Assembly (NCBI GenBank): GCA_019636735.1
Contig: JAHBWY010000003.1
Span: 310,001 to 374,000 of the forward strand
Source: Phycisphaeraceae bacterium
GTDB lineage: Bacteria; Planctomycetota; Phycisphaerae; Phycisphaerales; SM1A02
Direction of reading: 5' to 3'
DNA: 64,000 nucleotides
Translations under genes and position numbers: made by a program
Shown: positions 1-8,193 of the stretch, one piece after another
Position numbering within the stretch: position 1 is the first letter of the stretch
Layout: every line of letters begins with the position of its first letter
The notes under the pieces: generated by a model
The model's input: only the letters and a program-made list of their open reading frames with translations
Databases searched by the model: none
Told to the model about the DNA's origin: nothing

Positions 1-260
1 CTGATCGCACGCAGCATGGCAGCGAGCTCCTGCAATCGACCATCCGTGGGATCGAAGAACTGGCACCGCGGATCGCGGCCATTGCCGATGCAAGCGTCCG
101 CCAGCGCGAAGCGGCGGAAGCCATCTCCCGCCTGCTCGGGACGACGGCGGAGAACGCCACCAATGCCCTCGACTTCTTCGAGTCAGTGGATGGACTCCTC
201 GTTGACTTCCAGCGCCGAGGAAGCGAGATGGCGGCGGCCGCAAGCCGCTTTCGGTGCTGA
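1..260 (+). CDS. Methyl-accepting chemotaxis protein, C-terminal end (partial)
   Basis: A reading frame is open from base 3 to the TGA at 258-260 and gives the last 85 residues of a protein that begins before the window. The segment is helical, rich in Ala, Glu and Arg, and ends in a pattern (AAAASRF) like the tail of a receptor signalling domain. No conserved hairpin tip or membrane segment falls inside the visible part, so the family call rests mainly on position: it is the first gene of a cluster with CheW, CheR, CheW, CheA, CheB and a response regulator. In the Wsp gene order this slot is the receptor WspA. It could instead be another coiled-coil protein, but nothing favours that. Confidence 0.6.
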   Translation, partial: DRTQHGSELLQSTIRGIEELAPRIAAIADASVRQREAAEAISRLLGTTAENATNALDFFESVDGLLVDFQRRGSEMAAAASRFRC

Positions 261-311
261 TGGGATCGGATGCGGTCGATCCCGAGAACGACGACGCCGT
301 ACGATGCCCGC

Positions 312-821
312 ATGGAAGTGCTGATCGTGGTCCTCGCCGGCCGCCGCTACGCACTTCCCTCTGCGCGGGTGGAGGAGATCGTGGCAAGAACGAAGTGCAG
401 CCCGATTCCCGGCGCCCCCGACTTCGTGGTCGGACTTATCGATCATCGCGGCTCGCTGCTTCCGGTCATTGACGGATGCAGGCTGATCCACGGTGAGCCC
501 GCAGCCTCCATCCTCGGCTCGCGGATCATCATTCTCCGTCTGGTGATGCCGACGGGAGGCCAACCTGAAGCGCGGATGTTCGGACTGCTCTGCGATCTTG
601 TCCTCGAGCGCACGACAATCAATGTCGAGACTGGCGCGTGGCGCGCGGGCCGGGTCACTGCGGAGCCTCTGCCGATCAGCGCCGTGGGTCGGGTCAACGG
701 CGAGACCATTCCGCTCATCGATCCCGAGCATCTGCTTCGGTCCACACCCCTTCTTGACGCCCCAGCCGTCGATCGCTCGATCTCCCGGCCCGACGCTCGA
801 GCTCTGGAGCAACAGTCGTGA
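312..821 (+). CDS. CheW-like scaffold protein (WspB position)
   Basis: A CheW-like adaptor that would couple the receptor to the CheA kinase in a cytoplasmic signalling array. The fold shows in the opening strand (VLIVVLAGRRYALP), the following VEEIV helix, the PGAPDFVVGLIDHRG loop and the VIDGCRL strand, all in the usual CheW order. It is 169 residues from ATG 312. An in-frame ATG at 270 would add 14 residues (MRSIPRTTTPYDAR) that do not look like CheW, and neither start has a clear ribosome-binding site. Its TGA overlaps the GTG of the CheR gene (GTGA at 818-821), which indicates translational coupling. It is one of two different CheW genes in the cluster, as in Wsp operons. Confidence 0.78.
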   Translation: MEVLIVVLAGRRYALPSARVEEIVARTKCSPIPGAPDFVVGLIDHRGSLLPVIDGCRLIHGEPAASILGSRIIILRLVMPTGGQPEARMFGLLCDLVLERTTINVETGAWRAGRVTAEPLPISAVGRVNGETIPLIDPEHLLRSTPLLDAPAVDRSISRPDARALEQQS

Positions 822-1909
822 GTAGTGACGACAAGGCTGCCCGTCGATCGAGTGACGAGCGGACGGTGGAGATCCCGGGCGAGACATGGTTCTTTCGCTA
901 CCCCGACTCCTTTGAACATCTGCGGCAGGTGGCGCGTTCGTCGCCGAAGGCTGGCCCGTGGCGCGTGGCGAGCCTCGGCTGCGCTTCCGGTGCCGAGCCA
1001 TGCTCCATCGTTGCGGCCCTCGATGGCATCCGTCCCGTCCGCGTGGTCGCCGTTGACCGATCGAGAGAGTTGCTGGCCATGGCTCGCAGCGGACGCCTGC
1101 GTCCATTTGTGGTGCGCTCCGAACGACCGTCGTGGGCGCCGACAGTCTGGACGATCGACGAAGGCGCGGTGGTGGTTCCGCCATCGATCCTGTCGCAGAT
1201 CGATTTCGTCGAGGCCGACCTGCTCAACCCGCGGCTTGCCGATGACCTCGGCGCATTCGATGTGGTCTTCTGTCGAAACATCCTCATCTACATGAGCCCG
1301 ACGGAGCGGCGGACCCTCGGCCAGCTCATCGCGCGGCTCCTGAAGCCCGGAGGCTGGCTGTATCTCGGCCATGCGGAGCAACCTTCGGCGCTGGAACTTC
1401 CATGGCGCAAGGGCGCGAGCAAGGCGTTCGCCTTTCTTGCCCCTTCAAGCGTCGCCGAGGTGCACGACATCACGACTGCACCGCGCTCGAAGGCGTCGGA
1501 CACTCAGTCGCGGGCGGGTCGGTTGGATCAGCACGCCGGAGGCTCGCGTTCCGCCGCCTCACCACCGCCGCCGTCGACGAAGCCAGCGCGCGCGGCGCCG
1601 CTGGAGTCGAGGGGTGTCAACGAACCCCCTTCGATCGAGCACATTCGCGAAATGGCCGACTCCGGGCAGGTGGTCCCGGCGCTCGAGGCAGCGCGGCGGC
1701 GGCACGATGCTGGAGAACGAAGCGCCGAGTTGCTCGAACTCCTCGGCACGCTCCTTCTCGCCGAAGGCGAAACTGAGGAGGCCGAGCGACACCTGAGAGC
1801 CGCCGTCTATCTTGAACCTGATCGAGCGGAAGCGGCCATGCAACTTGATCTCCTGCGCGAGGGTCGTCTTCGTGGCGTGACCGCGCCGAGTGAGCATCCT
1901 CATGAGTGA
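818..1909 (+). CDS. CheR-type receptor methyltransferase with C-terminal TPR (WspC-like)
   Basis: Expected to methylate receptor glutamates using S-adenosylmethionine. The protein has 363 residues. It starts almost directly with the ETWFFR motif that opens the CheR catalytic domain, then shows the SAM loop (SLGCASGAEPCSI), an acidic residue after the next strand (VAVDRS) and FDVVFCRNILIYM. The small all-helical N-terminal domain normally in front of ETxFFR is absent, and the overlap with the previous gene leaves no room for it. The C-terminal third has a Pro/Ala linker (about 215-255) followed by TPR-like helices (about 260-350), the layout of WspC. GTG start, 4-nt overlap upstream, 8-nt overlap with the next CheW. 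Confidence 0.88.
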   Translation: MSSDDKAARRSSDERTVEIPGETWFFRYPDSFEHLRQVARSSPKAGPWRVASLGCASGAEPCSIVAALDGIRPVRVVAVDRSRELLAMARSGRLRPFVVRSERPSWAPTVWTIDEGAVVVPPSILSQIDFVEADLLNPRLADDLGAFDVVFCRNILIYMSPTERRTLGQLIARLLKPGGWLYLGHAEQPSALELPWRKGASKAFAFLAPSSVAEVHDITTAPRSKASDTQSRAGRLDQHAGGSRSAASPPPPSTKPARAAPLESRGVNEPPSIEHIREMADSGQVVPALEAARRRHDAGERSAELLELLGTLLLAEGETEEAERHLRAAVYLEPDRAEAAMQLDLLREGRLRGVTAPSEHPHE

Positions 1910-2477
1910 GGCCAAGCCATCCCCGCACTCGCTCCCGATCGAGGAGTTGCTCTCGCGCCCGCTCTCTGAGAGCCAGCTTGCGAGTAACACGGCGATCGTC
2001 GCCCGCACGGCTCTCCCGACTCAGGCCGATGGAGAGACGCTGCTCTTCTTCGCAAGGCACGGAGAGCTCTTCGCGCTGCCTGCGTCGAGTGTGGTGCGAG
2101 CGTTCGCACCTCTTCCGATTCACCAGGTTCCTCATCGGCCGGGGCCGATCTTTCGCGGAGTTGCGAGCGATCACGGTGATCTGCGTCTGGTGGCGAGCCT
2201 TGAAGCGGCGCTTGACCTCGGTCCATGGGAGGGCGCGGCGACCGAGACCACCCGACGGATGCTGCTGGTCAGCCACGGCTCGGAGCAGTGGCTCATGGAA
2301 GTCGACGCCGTCCTCGGCATCCATCGCTGTGCGCGGGAGCGATGGTCGCCTCCACCCGCCACCCTTTCGCACGCGCGCGGTGCGGCGACGGTGGCCCTTG
2401 TTCCGCTGGGTTCGCGGCGAGCGGCGCTGCTCGATCCTGCGAAGTTGGTCCACCGCTTCCGGGACGGGATCTCATGA
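1902..2477 (+). CDS. Second CheW-like scaffold protein (WspD position)
   Basis: A 191-residue CheW-domain protein from ATG 1902. The fold is visible in the segment LLFFARHGELFALPASSV, a GPIFRGVASDHGDLRLVASL stretch, and the later strands RMLLVSHGSEQWLMEVDAV and ALLDPAKLV. It has about 45 extra N-terminal residues with no recognised domain. The start is chosen because ATGAGTGA overlaps the CheR stop by 8 nt; an upstream in-frame GTG at 1890 is possible. The gene overlaps the next one by 4 nt (ATGA at 2474-2477). Having CheW genes on both sides of a CheR-TPR gene is the hallmark order of Wsp clusters, where the two proteins play different roles in array assembly. Confidence 0.8.
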   Translation: MSEAKPSPHSLPIEELLSRPLSESQLASNTAIVARTALPTQADGETLLFFARHGELFALPASSVVRAFAPLPIHQVPHRPGPIFRGVASDHGDLRLVASLEAALDLGPWEGAATETTRRMLLVSHGSEQWLMEVDAVLGIHRCARERWSPPPATLSHARGAATVALVPLGSRRAALLDPAKLVHRFRDGIS

Positions 2478-4891
2478 GTGACGATGCTCCGAGCCTCTTC
2501 GAGCTCTTCCGCAGTGAGGTCGAGGAGCACTGCCGCGCCCTCTCCGACGGCCTGCTCTCGATCGAGCGCGACGGACTCTCGAAGGAGCGTGCGGCAGGGC
2601 TGATGCGCGCCGCCCACTCGATCAAGGGCGCCGCACGCGTGATGGGCCTCGACGCCGCAGTCAGCTTCGCGCACGAGGTTGAAGATGTCTTTGACCGCTA
2701 CCGAGCCGGTACGGAGCCGATCCATCGAGGTCGGATCGATCAACTGCTCAGGGCGACCGATCTCCTGGCAGCGCTTGCTGTGGGCAGCGAGATCGATGCA
2801 GCGCAGTGGGGCGAGCGAAATGCCGGTGATCTCAACGCGCTCCTGACCGAACTGGCGGCACCGGCACCGGCGGATGAAGTTCGCCCTTTGGCGAGGAGCG
2901 AAGCGTCCGCTTTGCCGCAGGTGGAGGCCAGCGGAGCGCCGATGGTGACGCCGATCGCGGATCCTTCGGCGCCTCGCGCAGCATCGCCAGCCGGCTCGCC
3001 CGGCCCGCAGGAGACGAACACACCAGCGCCACCTCGCTCCTCCCCGACGACACCAGCCCTTGCGCCGGCCGCGTCGGCGGCACCGGGGGCAGGCGGCGTC
3101 GGCGCGCTCGTGAGCGGAGGCACGGCCACCATTGACGCTGCGGCGCCAAAGGCCGCAGAGAGCGAGAGTCGCGTGGTCCGTGTGGCTGCGGATCACCTCG
3201 ATCGCATGATGCGACTGGCCGGCGAAAGCATGGTCGAAGCGCGTCGAGCGCCGCTCCTTCGCGCGGACTTGGCGCAGTTGAAGGAGCAGATCCAGGAGCT
3301 CCGTCGCACCACGCTTCAGGTTCGGCATGCCACCGAGGATCCGCGCCTCGCGGAGCTCACCGCGAGAGTCGAGGATCTCGAACGGCTGCTCCGTCGGCAC
3401 ACGGCCTCCCTCGACGGTGTCTTCCATCGCGGCGAAGAGGCGGCCACCGCCCTCTATCACGAGGTGCTGGCAAGCCGAATGAGGCCCTTCTCGGAGATCA
3501 CCTCGGGGCATGCGCGACTGGTGCGTGACCTTGCCAGGCAACTCGGCAAGGAGGTCACCCTCGAACTGATCGGTGGATCGACCCCGGTGGATCGGGACAT
3601 TCTCGCGAAGCTCGAGTCACCGGTGACTCACATGCTCCGGAATGCCGTCGATCATGGCATCGAATCTCCGGCCGAGCGCACGGCCTCAGGCAAGGCGATC
3701 CCCGCGCGGATCGAGCTCGAGGCGCGACATCAGGCGAGCCAGTTGATTGTTGAGATTCGCGATGACGGTCGCGGAATCGATCCGGGCGCAGTGCGGCGCC
3801 GCGCGATCGAGCGTGGGCTCATCAGCCCAGACATGTCCGAGTCACTGTCGCGCACCGAGATCCATGACTTCCTCTTCCTTCCCGGCTTCACCACGGCTTC
3901 CACCGTCAGCGATGTCTCAGGCCGAGGCGTGGGGCTCGATGTGGTGCAGCGCATGGTGCAGGCGGCGAGCGGCACGATTTCCGTCCGCAGTGAGCCGGGA
4001 GAAGGGACCGTCTTCACCCTTCGACTGCCGATCACGCTCTCGGTCATCCGGGCGGCGCTCGTCGAGATCGCCGGGGAGCCCTATGCACTGCCGCTTGCGC
4101 GGCTCGATCGAATCGTCCGAGTCTCCGCGGAGCGCCTTCAGCCTGTCGAGGGGCGGATGCAGTTCGAACTCGACGGGCGCTCCATCGGGCTCATTCAGGC
4201 TTCGCGCGTGCTCGATCTTCCCCACACCGAGGTGCCGTCGTCTCACTCGAGCGTCATTCTTCTCGAGGATGGATCGGAGCGCTACGGCCTCATCGTCGAT
4301 CGCTTCCTCGGCGAACAGGATCTTGTCGTGCGCTCGCTCGACCCGCGCCTTGGCCGTGTCCCCCATGTCTCGGCAGCCGCTCACCTCGACGATGGATCCG
4401 TCACGATCATTCTCGATGTGGAAGATCTGCTCGCAAGCGTAAGGCGGGCGCTCGAAGAGGATCGCGGTGATCGGCTCGGCGTCAAGGAGAAGGCATCTCC
4501 GGACATTCGGCGTCGGCGGCGCATTCTCGTGGTCGACGACTCGATCACCGTGCGGGAAGTGGAGCGTCAGCTTCTCCAGCGCCTCGGCTACGAGGTCGAG
4601 ACTGCGGTCGATGGTGCTGACGGATGGAACCTGCTTCGCCGCGGAAGTTTCGATCTGCTCATCACCGATGTCGACATGCCACGCATGAATGGCATCGAGC
4701 TCGTGCGCCTGGCCCGACGCGACCCGCGATTCGCCTCCCTGCCGATCGCCATCGTGAGTTACAAGGATCGCGAGGAGGATCGGCAGGCCGGTCTCGATGC
4801 AGGGGCCAACGCCTATCTCACCAAGGGCTCCTTCCAGGATGATCGCTTCGCCCAGACCGTGGCTCGACTCGCGGGAGCACCGCAGGCATGA
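2474..4891 (+). CDS. Hybrid CheA histidine kinase with C-terminal receiver (WspE-like)
   Basis: The central kinase of the chemosensory array, 805 residues. Domains in order: an HPt domain with the phosphorylated histidine at H48 (AAHSIKGAAR); a long Pro/Ala linker (about 130-230) with no P2 domain; dimerisation helices; an HATPase domain (about 345-515) with N box HMLRNAVDHG, G1 DDGRGID and G2 GRGVGLDVV; a CheW-like regulatory domain (about 520-660); and a receiver with phospho-acceptor D732 in LLITDVDMPRMNG. Lack of P2 plus a fused receiver is the WspE architecture. The kinase should phosphorylate the CheB at 4888 and the response regulator at 5944. It is coupled on both sides by 4-nt ATGA overlaps. 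Confidence 0.95.
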   Translation: MSDDAPSLFELFRSEVEEHCRALSDGLLSIERDGLSKERAAGLMRAAHSIKGAARVMGLDAAVSFAHEVEDVFDRYRAGTEPIHRGRIDQLLRATDLLAALAVGSEIDAAQWGERNAGDLNALLTELAAPAPADEVRPLARSEASALPQVEASGAPMVTPIADPSAPRAASPAGSPGPQETNTPAPPRSSPTTPALAPAASAAPGAGGVGALVSGGTATIDAAAPKAAESESRVVRVAADHLDRMMRLAGESMVEARRAPLLRADLAQLKEQIQELRRTTLQVRHATEDPRLAELTARVEDLERLLRRHTASLDGVFHRGEEAATALYHEVLASRMRPFSEITSGHARLVRDLARQLGKEVTLELIGGSTPVDRDILAKLESPVTHMLRNAVDHGIESPAERTASGKAIPARIELEARHQASQLIVEIRDDGRGIDPGAVRRRAIERGLISPDMSESLSRTEIHDFLFLPGFTTASTVSDVSGRGVGLDVVQRMVQAASGTISVRSEPGEGTVFTLRLPITLSVIRAALVEIAGEPYALPLARLDRIVRVSAERLQPVEGRMQFELDGRSIGLIQASRVLDLPHTEVPSSHSSVILLEDGSERYGLIVDRFLGEQDLVVRSLDPRLGRVPHVSAAAHLDDGSVTIILDVEDLLASVRRALEEDRGDRLGVKEKASPDIRRRRRILVVDDSITVREVERQLLQRLGYEVETAVDGADGWNLLRRGSFDLLITDVDMPRMNGIELVRLARRDPRFASLPIAIVSYKDREEDRQAGLDAGANAYLTKGSFQDDRFAQTVARLAGAPQA

Positions 4892-5937
4892 GAGTGGCGA
4901 TCGTCAATGATCTCGCGCTGGCGACCGAGACGCTGCGGCGCCTGCTCCTGGAACTGCCCGATGTGCGGATCGCGTGGACGGCCATCGACGGTGCCGAGGC
5001 CGTCGAGAAGGCGAAGCGCGATCGCCCAGACCTCATCCTCATGGACATGGTGATGCCGGTGCTCGACGGCGCCGAAGCGACGCGGCGCATCATGAAGGAG
5101 AGCCCCTGCGCGATCGTCGTGGTCACGGCGAGTATCGGAGGCAATGCGGGCCGCGTCTACGAAGCGCTCTCCGCCGGTGCGCTCGATGCGACGGAGACGC
5201 CATCGATTGGCCCGGGCTGGGCCGCAGCCCGCGCGATGCTCGCGAAGAAGATCGAGCAGGTCCGTCGCCTGAAGGGGCCTGACGAGCGGGCACCGACGCG
5301 CGCGCATCCCCAGGCGGCGCCGCCCCGCCCCGACCCGCCGCCTCGCGGCTTCGATTCGGGCGTGCCCATTGCCCTTCTCGGCTCCTCGACCGGTGGACCG
5401 CAGGCACTCGCCGAAGTGATTTCCGACCTTCCACGCGACTTTCCCTTCGCGATCGTCGCCGTGCAGCATCTCGACGCGGCGTTTGTTCCCGGTCTCGTCC
5501 AGTGGCTCGGACGCGAAACGGGCCGCGTGGTCGAAGTCGCGCACAGCGGCAGTATGCCCCGGCCGAGTGTGCTGAGCATCGCCGCGGGGAATGCCCACCT
5601 GCGCCTCGGTCTTCGGGGTCGCTTCGAACACTCGCTCGAACCCGCTGGGAGCGTCCATCGCCCCTCCGTCGATGAACTCTTCCTGAGTGCCGTTGAAAGT
5701 CGAGTCAACCCCTTCGTCGCCGTGCTCCTGACCGGCATGGGACGCGATGGCGCTGACGGTCTGCTCGCGCTCCGTCGCGCCGGCTGGCAGACCATCGCCC
5801 AGGATCGCGCGACGAGCGTCGTCTGGGGCATGCCTGGCGCCGCGGTCCGGATCGAGGCGGCGTCGCTCATCCTTCCCATCCAGGCGATCGGCGCCGAACT
5901 CATGCGCTGCGCCACGAACCGCCGAGAGACCTCCTGA
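4888..5937 (+). CDS. CheB-type receptor methylesterase/response regulator (WspF-like)
   Basis: Removes methyl groups from receptor glutamates when phosphorylated, opposing CheR. The 349 residues hold a receiver (phospho-acceptor D53 in LILMDMVMP), a Pro/Arg-rich linker (about 130-155) and the methylesterase domain with all three catalytic positions: S167 in GSSTGG, the histidine in AVQHLD, and the aspartate in LLTGMGRDGA. The start ATG overlaps the kinase stop (ATGA). In Wsp pathways loss of this gene locks the system on, so its retention suggests a regulated rather than constitutive pathway. No CheD, CheC, CheZ or flagellar gene is near, which fits a non-motility chemosensory system. Confidence 0.95.
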   Translation: MRVAIVNDLALATETLRRLLLELPDVRIAWTAIDGAEAVEKAKRDRPDLILMDMVMPVLDGAEATRRIMKESPCAIVVVTASIGGNAGRVYEALSAGALDATETPSIGPGWAAARAMLAKKIEQVRRLKGPDERAPTRAHPQAAPPRPDPPPRGFDSGVPIALLGSSTGGPQALAEVISDLPRDFPFAIVAVQHLDAAFVPGLVQWLGRETGRVVEVAHSGSMPRPSVLSIAAGNAHLRLGLRGRFEHSLEPAGSVHRPSVDELFLSAVESRVNPFVAVLLTGMGRDGADGLLALRRAGWQTIAQDRATSVVWGMPGAAVRIEAASLILPIQAIGAELMRCATNRRETS

Positions 5938-5943
5938 GGAATC

Positions 5944-7125
5944 ATGCCCGTGCCCAACGAAACCGCACGATGTCGAGTCCTGCTCGTCGACGACCAGCCC
6001 ATCATCGGCGAGGCCGTCCGTCGGATGCTGAGTGCGCAGCCGGACTTCGAGTTCGAGTACTGCCGCGACCCGCATCAGGCGATCGATCGGGCGATCGCCA
6101 TTCGCCCGACGGTCATCCTCCAGGACCTCGTGATGCCCGAGGTCGACGGCCTCGATCTGGTCAAGGCCTATCGCGAGCGGGAGGAGACGCGAGAGATTCC
6201 ACTCGTCGTCCTGAGTTCAAAGGAGGAGGCCGCGACCAAGGCGGATGCCTTCGCTCGCGGCGCCAATGACTATCTCGTGAAGCTCCCCGATGCCCTCGAG
6301 GTCCTCGCGCGCCTGCGCTACCACTCGCGCGGCTACATCGCGCAGCTCGAACGCAACGCCGCCTACAAGGCGCTCGATGAGAGCCGGGCGATGCTCATGG
6401 AGGAGGTTCGCCGCGCGGCGGAGTATGTGCAGAGCCTTCTGCCCGCGCCCCTCGAAGGACCAATCTCCACGCAGTGGCGCTTCATTCCCTCGGAATCTCT
6501 CGGGGGCGATTGCTTCGGCTATCACTGGATCGATGACGAGCGCCTCGCGATCTACCTGCTGGATGTCTGCGGCCATGGCGTCGGGCCCGCCCTGCTGGCC
6601 GTGAGTGCCATGAACATGATTCGCGGCGCTTCGATGCCCGGCGCGACGCCCGAGGATCCGGCGTCAGTGCTGCGAGGGCTGAACGAACTCTTCCCGATGA
6701 CCCGCCACAACGGCATGTTCTTCACGCTCTTCTACGGGGTCTACGAGCGGCCATCGCGCACGCTGCGCTGGTCGAATGCAGGCCATCCACCGGCGCTGGT
6801 GGTCGCGCCCGACGGCGCTGCCCGCCGCCTCGATTCGCAGGGCCTGATGATCGGAGCGGTCGACGAGATGACCTGGTCGGCGGTGGAGACCGTCATCGAA
6901 CCGGGAGCACGGCTGCTGATCTACAGCGATGGCCTCTATGAGCTCCGAATGAGCGATGGCTCCATGTGGAGTCTCGACGACTTCCTCGTTGGCGCCGCCA
7001 CGGCCGAGCACGAGAGCGGCAACGCCCACGCCCTCGACGCGATTCTCGCACGCAGCAGGGCGATTCAGCGCCGCGACGACTTCTCTGACGACGCGAGCCT
7101 GCTCGAAGTCACCTTCCGGACATGA
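5944..7125 (+). CDS. Response regulator with WspR-like receiver and PP2C/SpoIIE phosphatase output
   Basis: The output protein of the cluster, 393 residues. Residues 1-135 form a receiver (VLLVDDQPIIGEAVRR, phospho-acceptor D61 in LQDLVMPEVDG, K in LVKLPDA). From my memory of the family, this receiver and the following helical linker (RYHSRGYIAQLER, AYKALDESRAML) are very close to WspR of Pseudomonas. After the linker, instead of a GGDEF domain, there is a PP2C-type (SpoIIE/RsbU) Ser/Thr phosphatase domain (about 155-390) with metal-binding positions in LGGDCFGY, LLDVCGHGVGPAL and LIYSDGLYE. Such phosphatases usually act on phospho-STAS anti-anti-sigma factors. It starts 6 nt after cheB, behind a TGAGGA sequence that can serve as ribosome-binding site. 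The pathway meaning is inferred. Confidence 0.93.
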   Translation: MPVPNETARCRVLLVDDQPIIGEAVRRMLSAQPDFEFEYCRDPHQAIDRAIAIRPTVILQDLVMPEVDGLDLVKAYREREETREIPLVVLSSKEEAATKADAFARGANDYLVKLPDALEVLARLRYHSRGYIAQLERNAAYKALDESRAMLMEEVRRAAEYVQSLLPAPLEGPISTQWRFIPSESLGGDCFGYHWIDDERLAIYLLDVCGHGVGPALLAVSAMNMIRGASMPGATPEDPASVLRGLNELFPMTRHNGMFFTLFYGVYERPSRTLRWSNAGHPPALVVAPDGAARRLDSQGLMIGAVDEMTWSAVETVIEPGARLLIYSDGLYELRMSDGSMWSLDDFLVGAATAEHESGNAHALDAILARSRAIQRRDDFSDDASLLEVTFRT

Positions 7126-7128
7126 GCC

Positions 7129-8193
7129 GTGCGTTGGCCTGCGATCTCATTGACGCTGCTGACGATCATCGGCTGCGCCTCGCCACGCGCGGTCGAGCGA
7201 CCTCCTGCCTTGCGAGAGACCTTCTCCGAGGTGCACATGGGCTCTCGCGCCCGGATCGTGATCGCCGGGGTCGATCACGCGACCGCGCGCGCCGCCGCCC
7301 GCGCCGCGTTTGACCGCATCGCGTGCCTCGAACGCACCCTTTCGGATTGGATGATCGACAGCGAGGTCGCTCGCGTTGCGCAGGCCGTGGCCGACGAGCC
7401 CGGCGCGATCGAAGTCTCCGAGGATCTTGCGAGGGCACTCTCCTGCGCACTCGTCATGTGGCAGGTGACCGATGGTCGTTTCGACCCAGCGCTCGGGGCC
7501 CTCACCACGCTCTGGCGCAGGGCGAAGCGCGAAGGATCACTTCCCTCCGAGGCCGAGATTGCTCTGGCTCGCCGCGCCACCGGCGCCGATGCGTTGCGCC
7601 TCGAGGGTCGGACGCTGATGATCAATCGCCCCGGCGTCAGCCTCGACTTCGGAGCGATCGGCAAGGGATGGGCCGCCGATGAGGCTCTCATGGTCCTCCG
7701 CGCGCATGGCTGCGGTGCGGCGCTCATCGACTTCGGTGGTGACCTCGTCTCAGGCGATGCGCCTCTCGGTGAATCGGGGTGGCGCGTGCGCATCGGCACC
7801 GCGGGCGATGTCATTCGCCTGCCTCCGGGAAGCGCCGTGGCCACCAGTGGCGACGCCGAGCGCTCGCTCGATGCCGACGGTACGCGACGCTCCCACCTGA
7901 TCGCGCCCGATGTAGGGCTCGGCGTCATCGGAATTCCGGAGATCACGGTGATGGTGGTGCCCCATGACGGCACCGCCGATCACCTCAGCGGCGCATGCGG
8001 TCCCGGCGCGATCGCCGACGCACTCGCGACAGCCTTGGGAACGAGTGATCAAGCGGCTCGTGAGCGGCTGCTTCGACATCGTCCCGAGGTCACCGTGTGG
8101 ATCAACGATGGCCTCGGAACAACGCGGCTCAGCCCTTCGCTCGGCGCGGCGGTCGACCGGGCACCGCGATCGGATCCTGCTCTCGCGCCGTGA
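7129..8193 (+). CDS. apbE: ApbE-like FAD:protein FMN transferase, lipoprotein
   Basis: ApbE enzymes attach FMN covalently to Thr/Ser of flavoproteins such as NqrB/C and RnfG on the outer side of the cytoplasmic membrane. The 354 residues begin with a lipoprotein signal (LTIIGC lipobox, Cys at residue 16). Family motifs present are LDFGAIGKGWAADEAL, LIDFGGDLVSG and AVATSGDAERS. The last usually precedes HIIDP, but here SHLIAP is seen, a divergence that could affect metal or FAD binding. The GTG start is 3 nt after the phosphatase stop, so it may belong to the chemosensory operon, although no flavoprotein target is nearby. The 3' end overlaps the convergent oxidoreductase gene by 65 nt. Confidence 0.85.
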   Translation: MRWPAISLTLLTIIGCASPRAVERPPALRETFSEVHMGSRARIVIAGVDHATARAAARAAFDRIACLERTLSDWMIDSEVARVAQAVADEPGAIEVSEDLARALSCALVMWQVTDGRFDPALGALTTLWRRAKREGSLPSEAEIALARRATGADALRLEGRTLMINRPGVSLDFGAIGKGWAADEALMVLRAHGCGAALIDFGGDLVSGDAPLGESGWRVRIGTAGDVIRLPPGSAVATSGDAERSLDADGTRRSHLIAPDVGLGVIGIPEITVMVVPHDGTADHLSGACGPGAIADALATALGTSDQAARERLLRHRPEVTVWINDGLGTTRLSPSLGAAVDRAPRSDPALAP

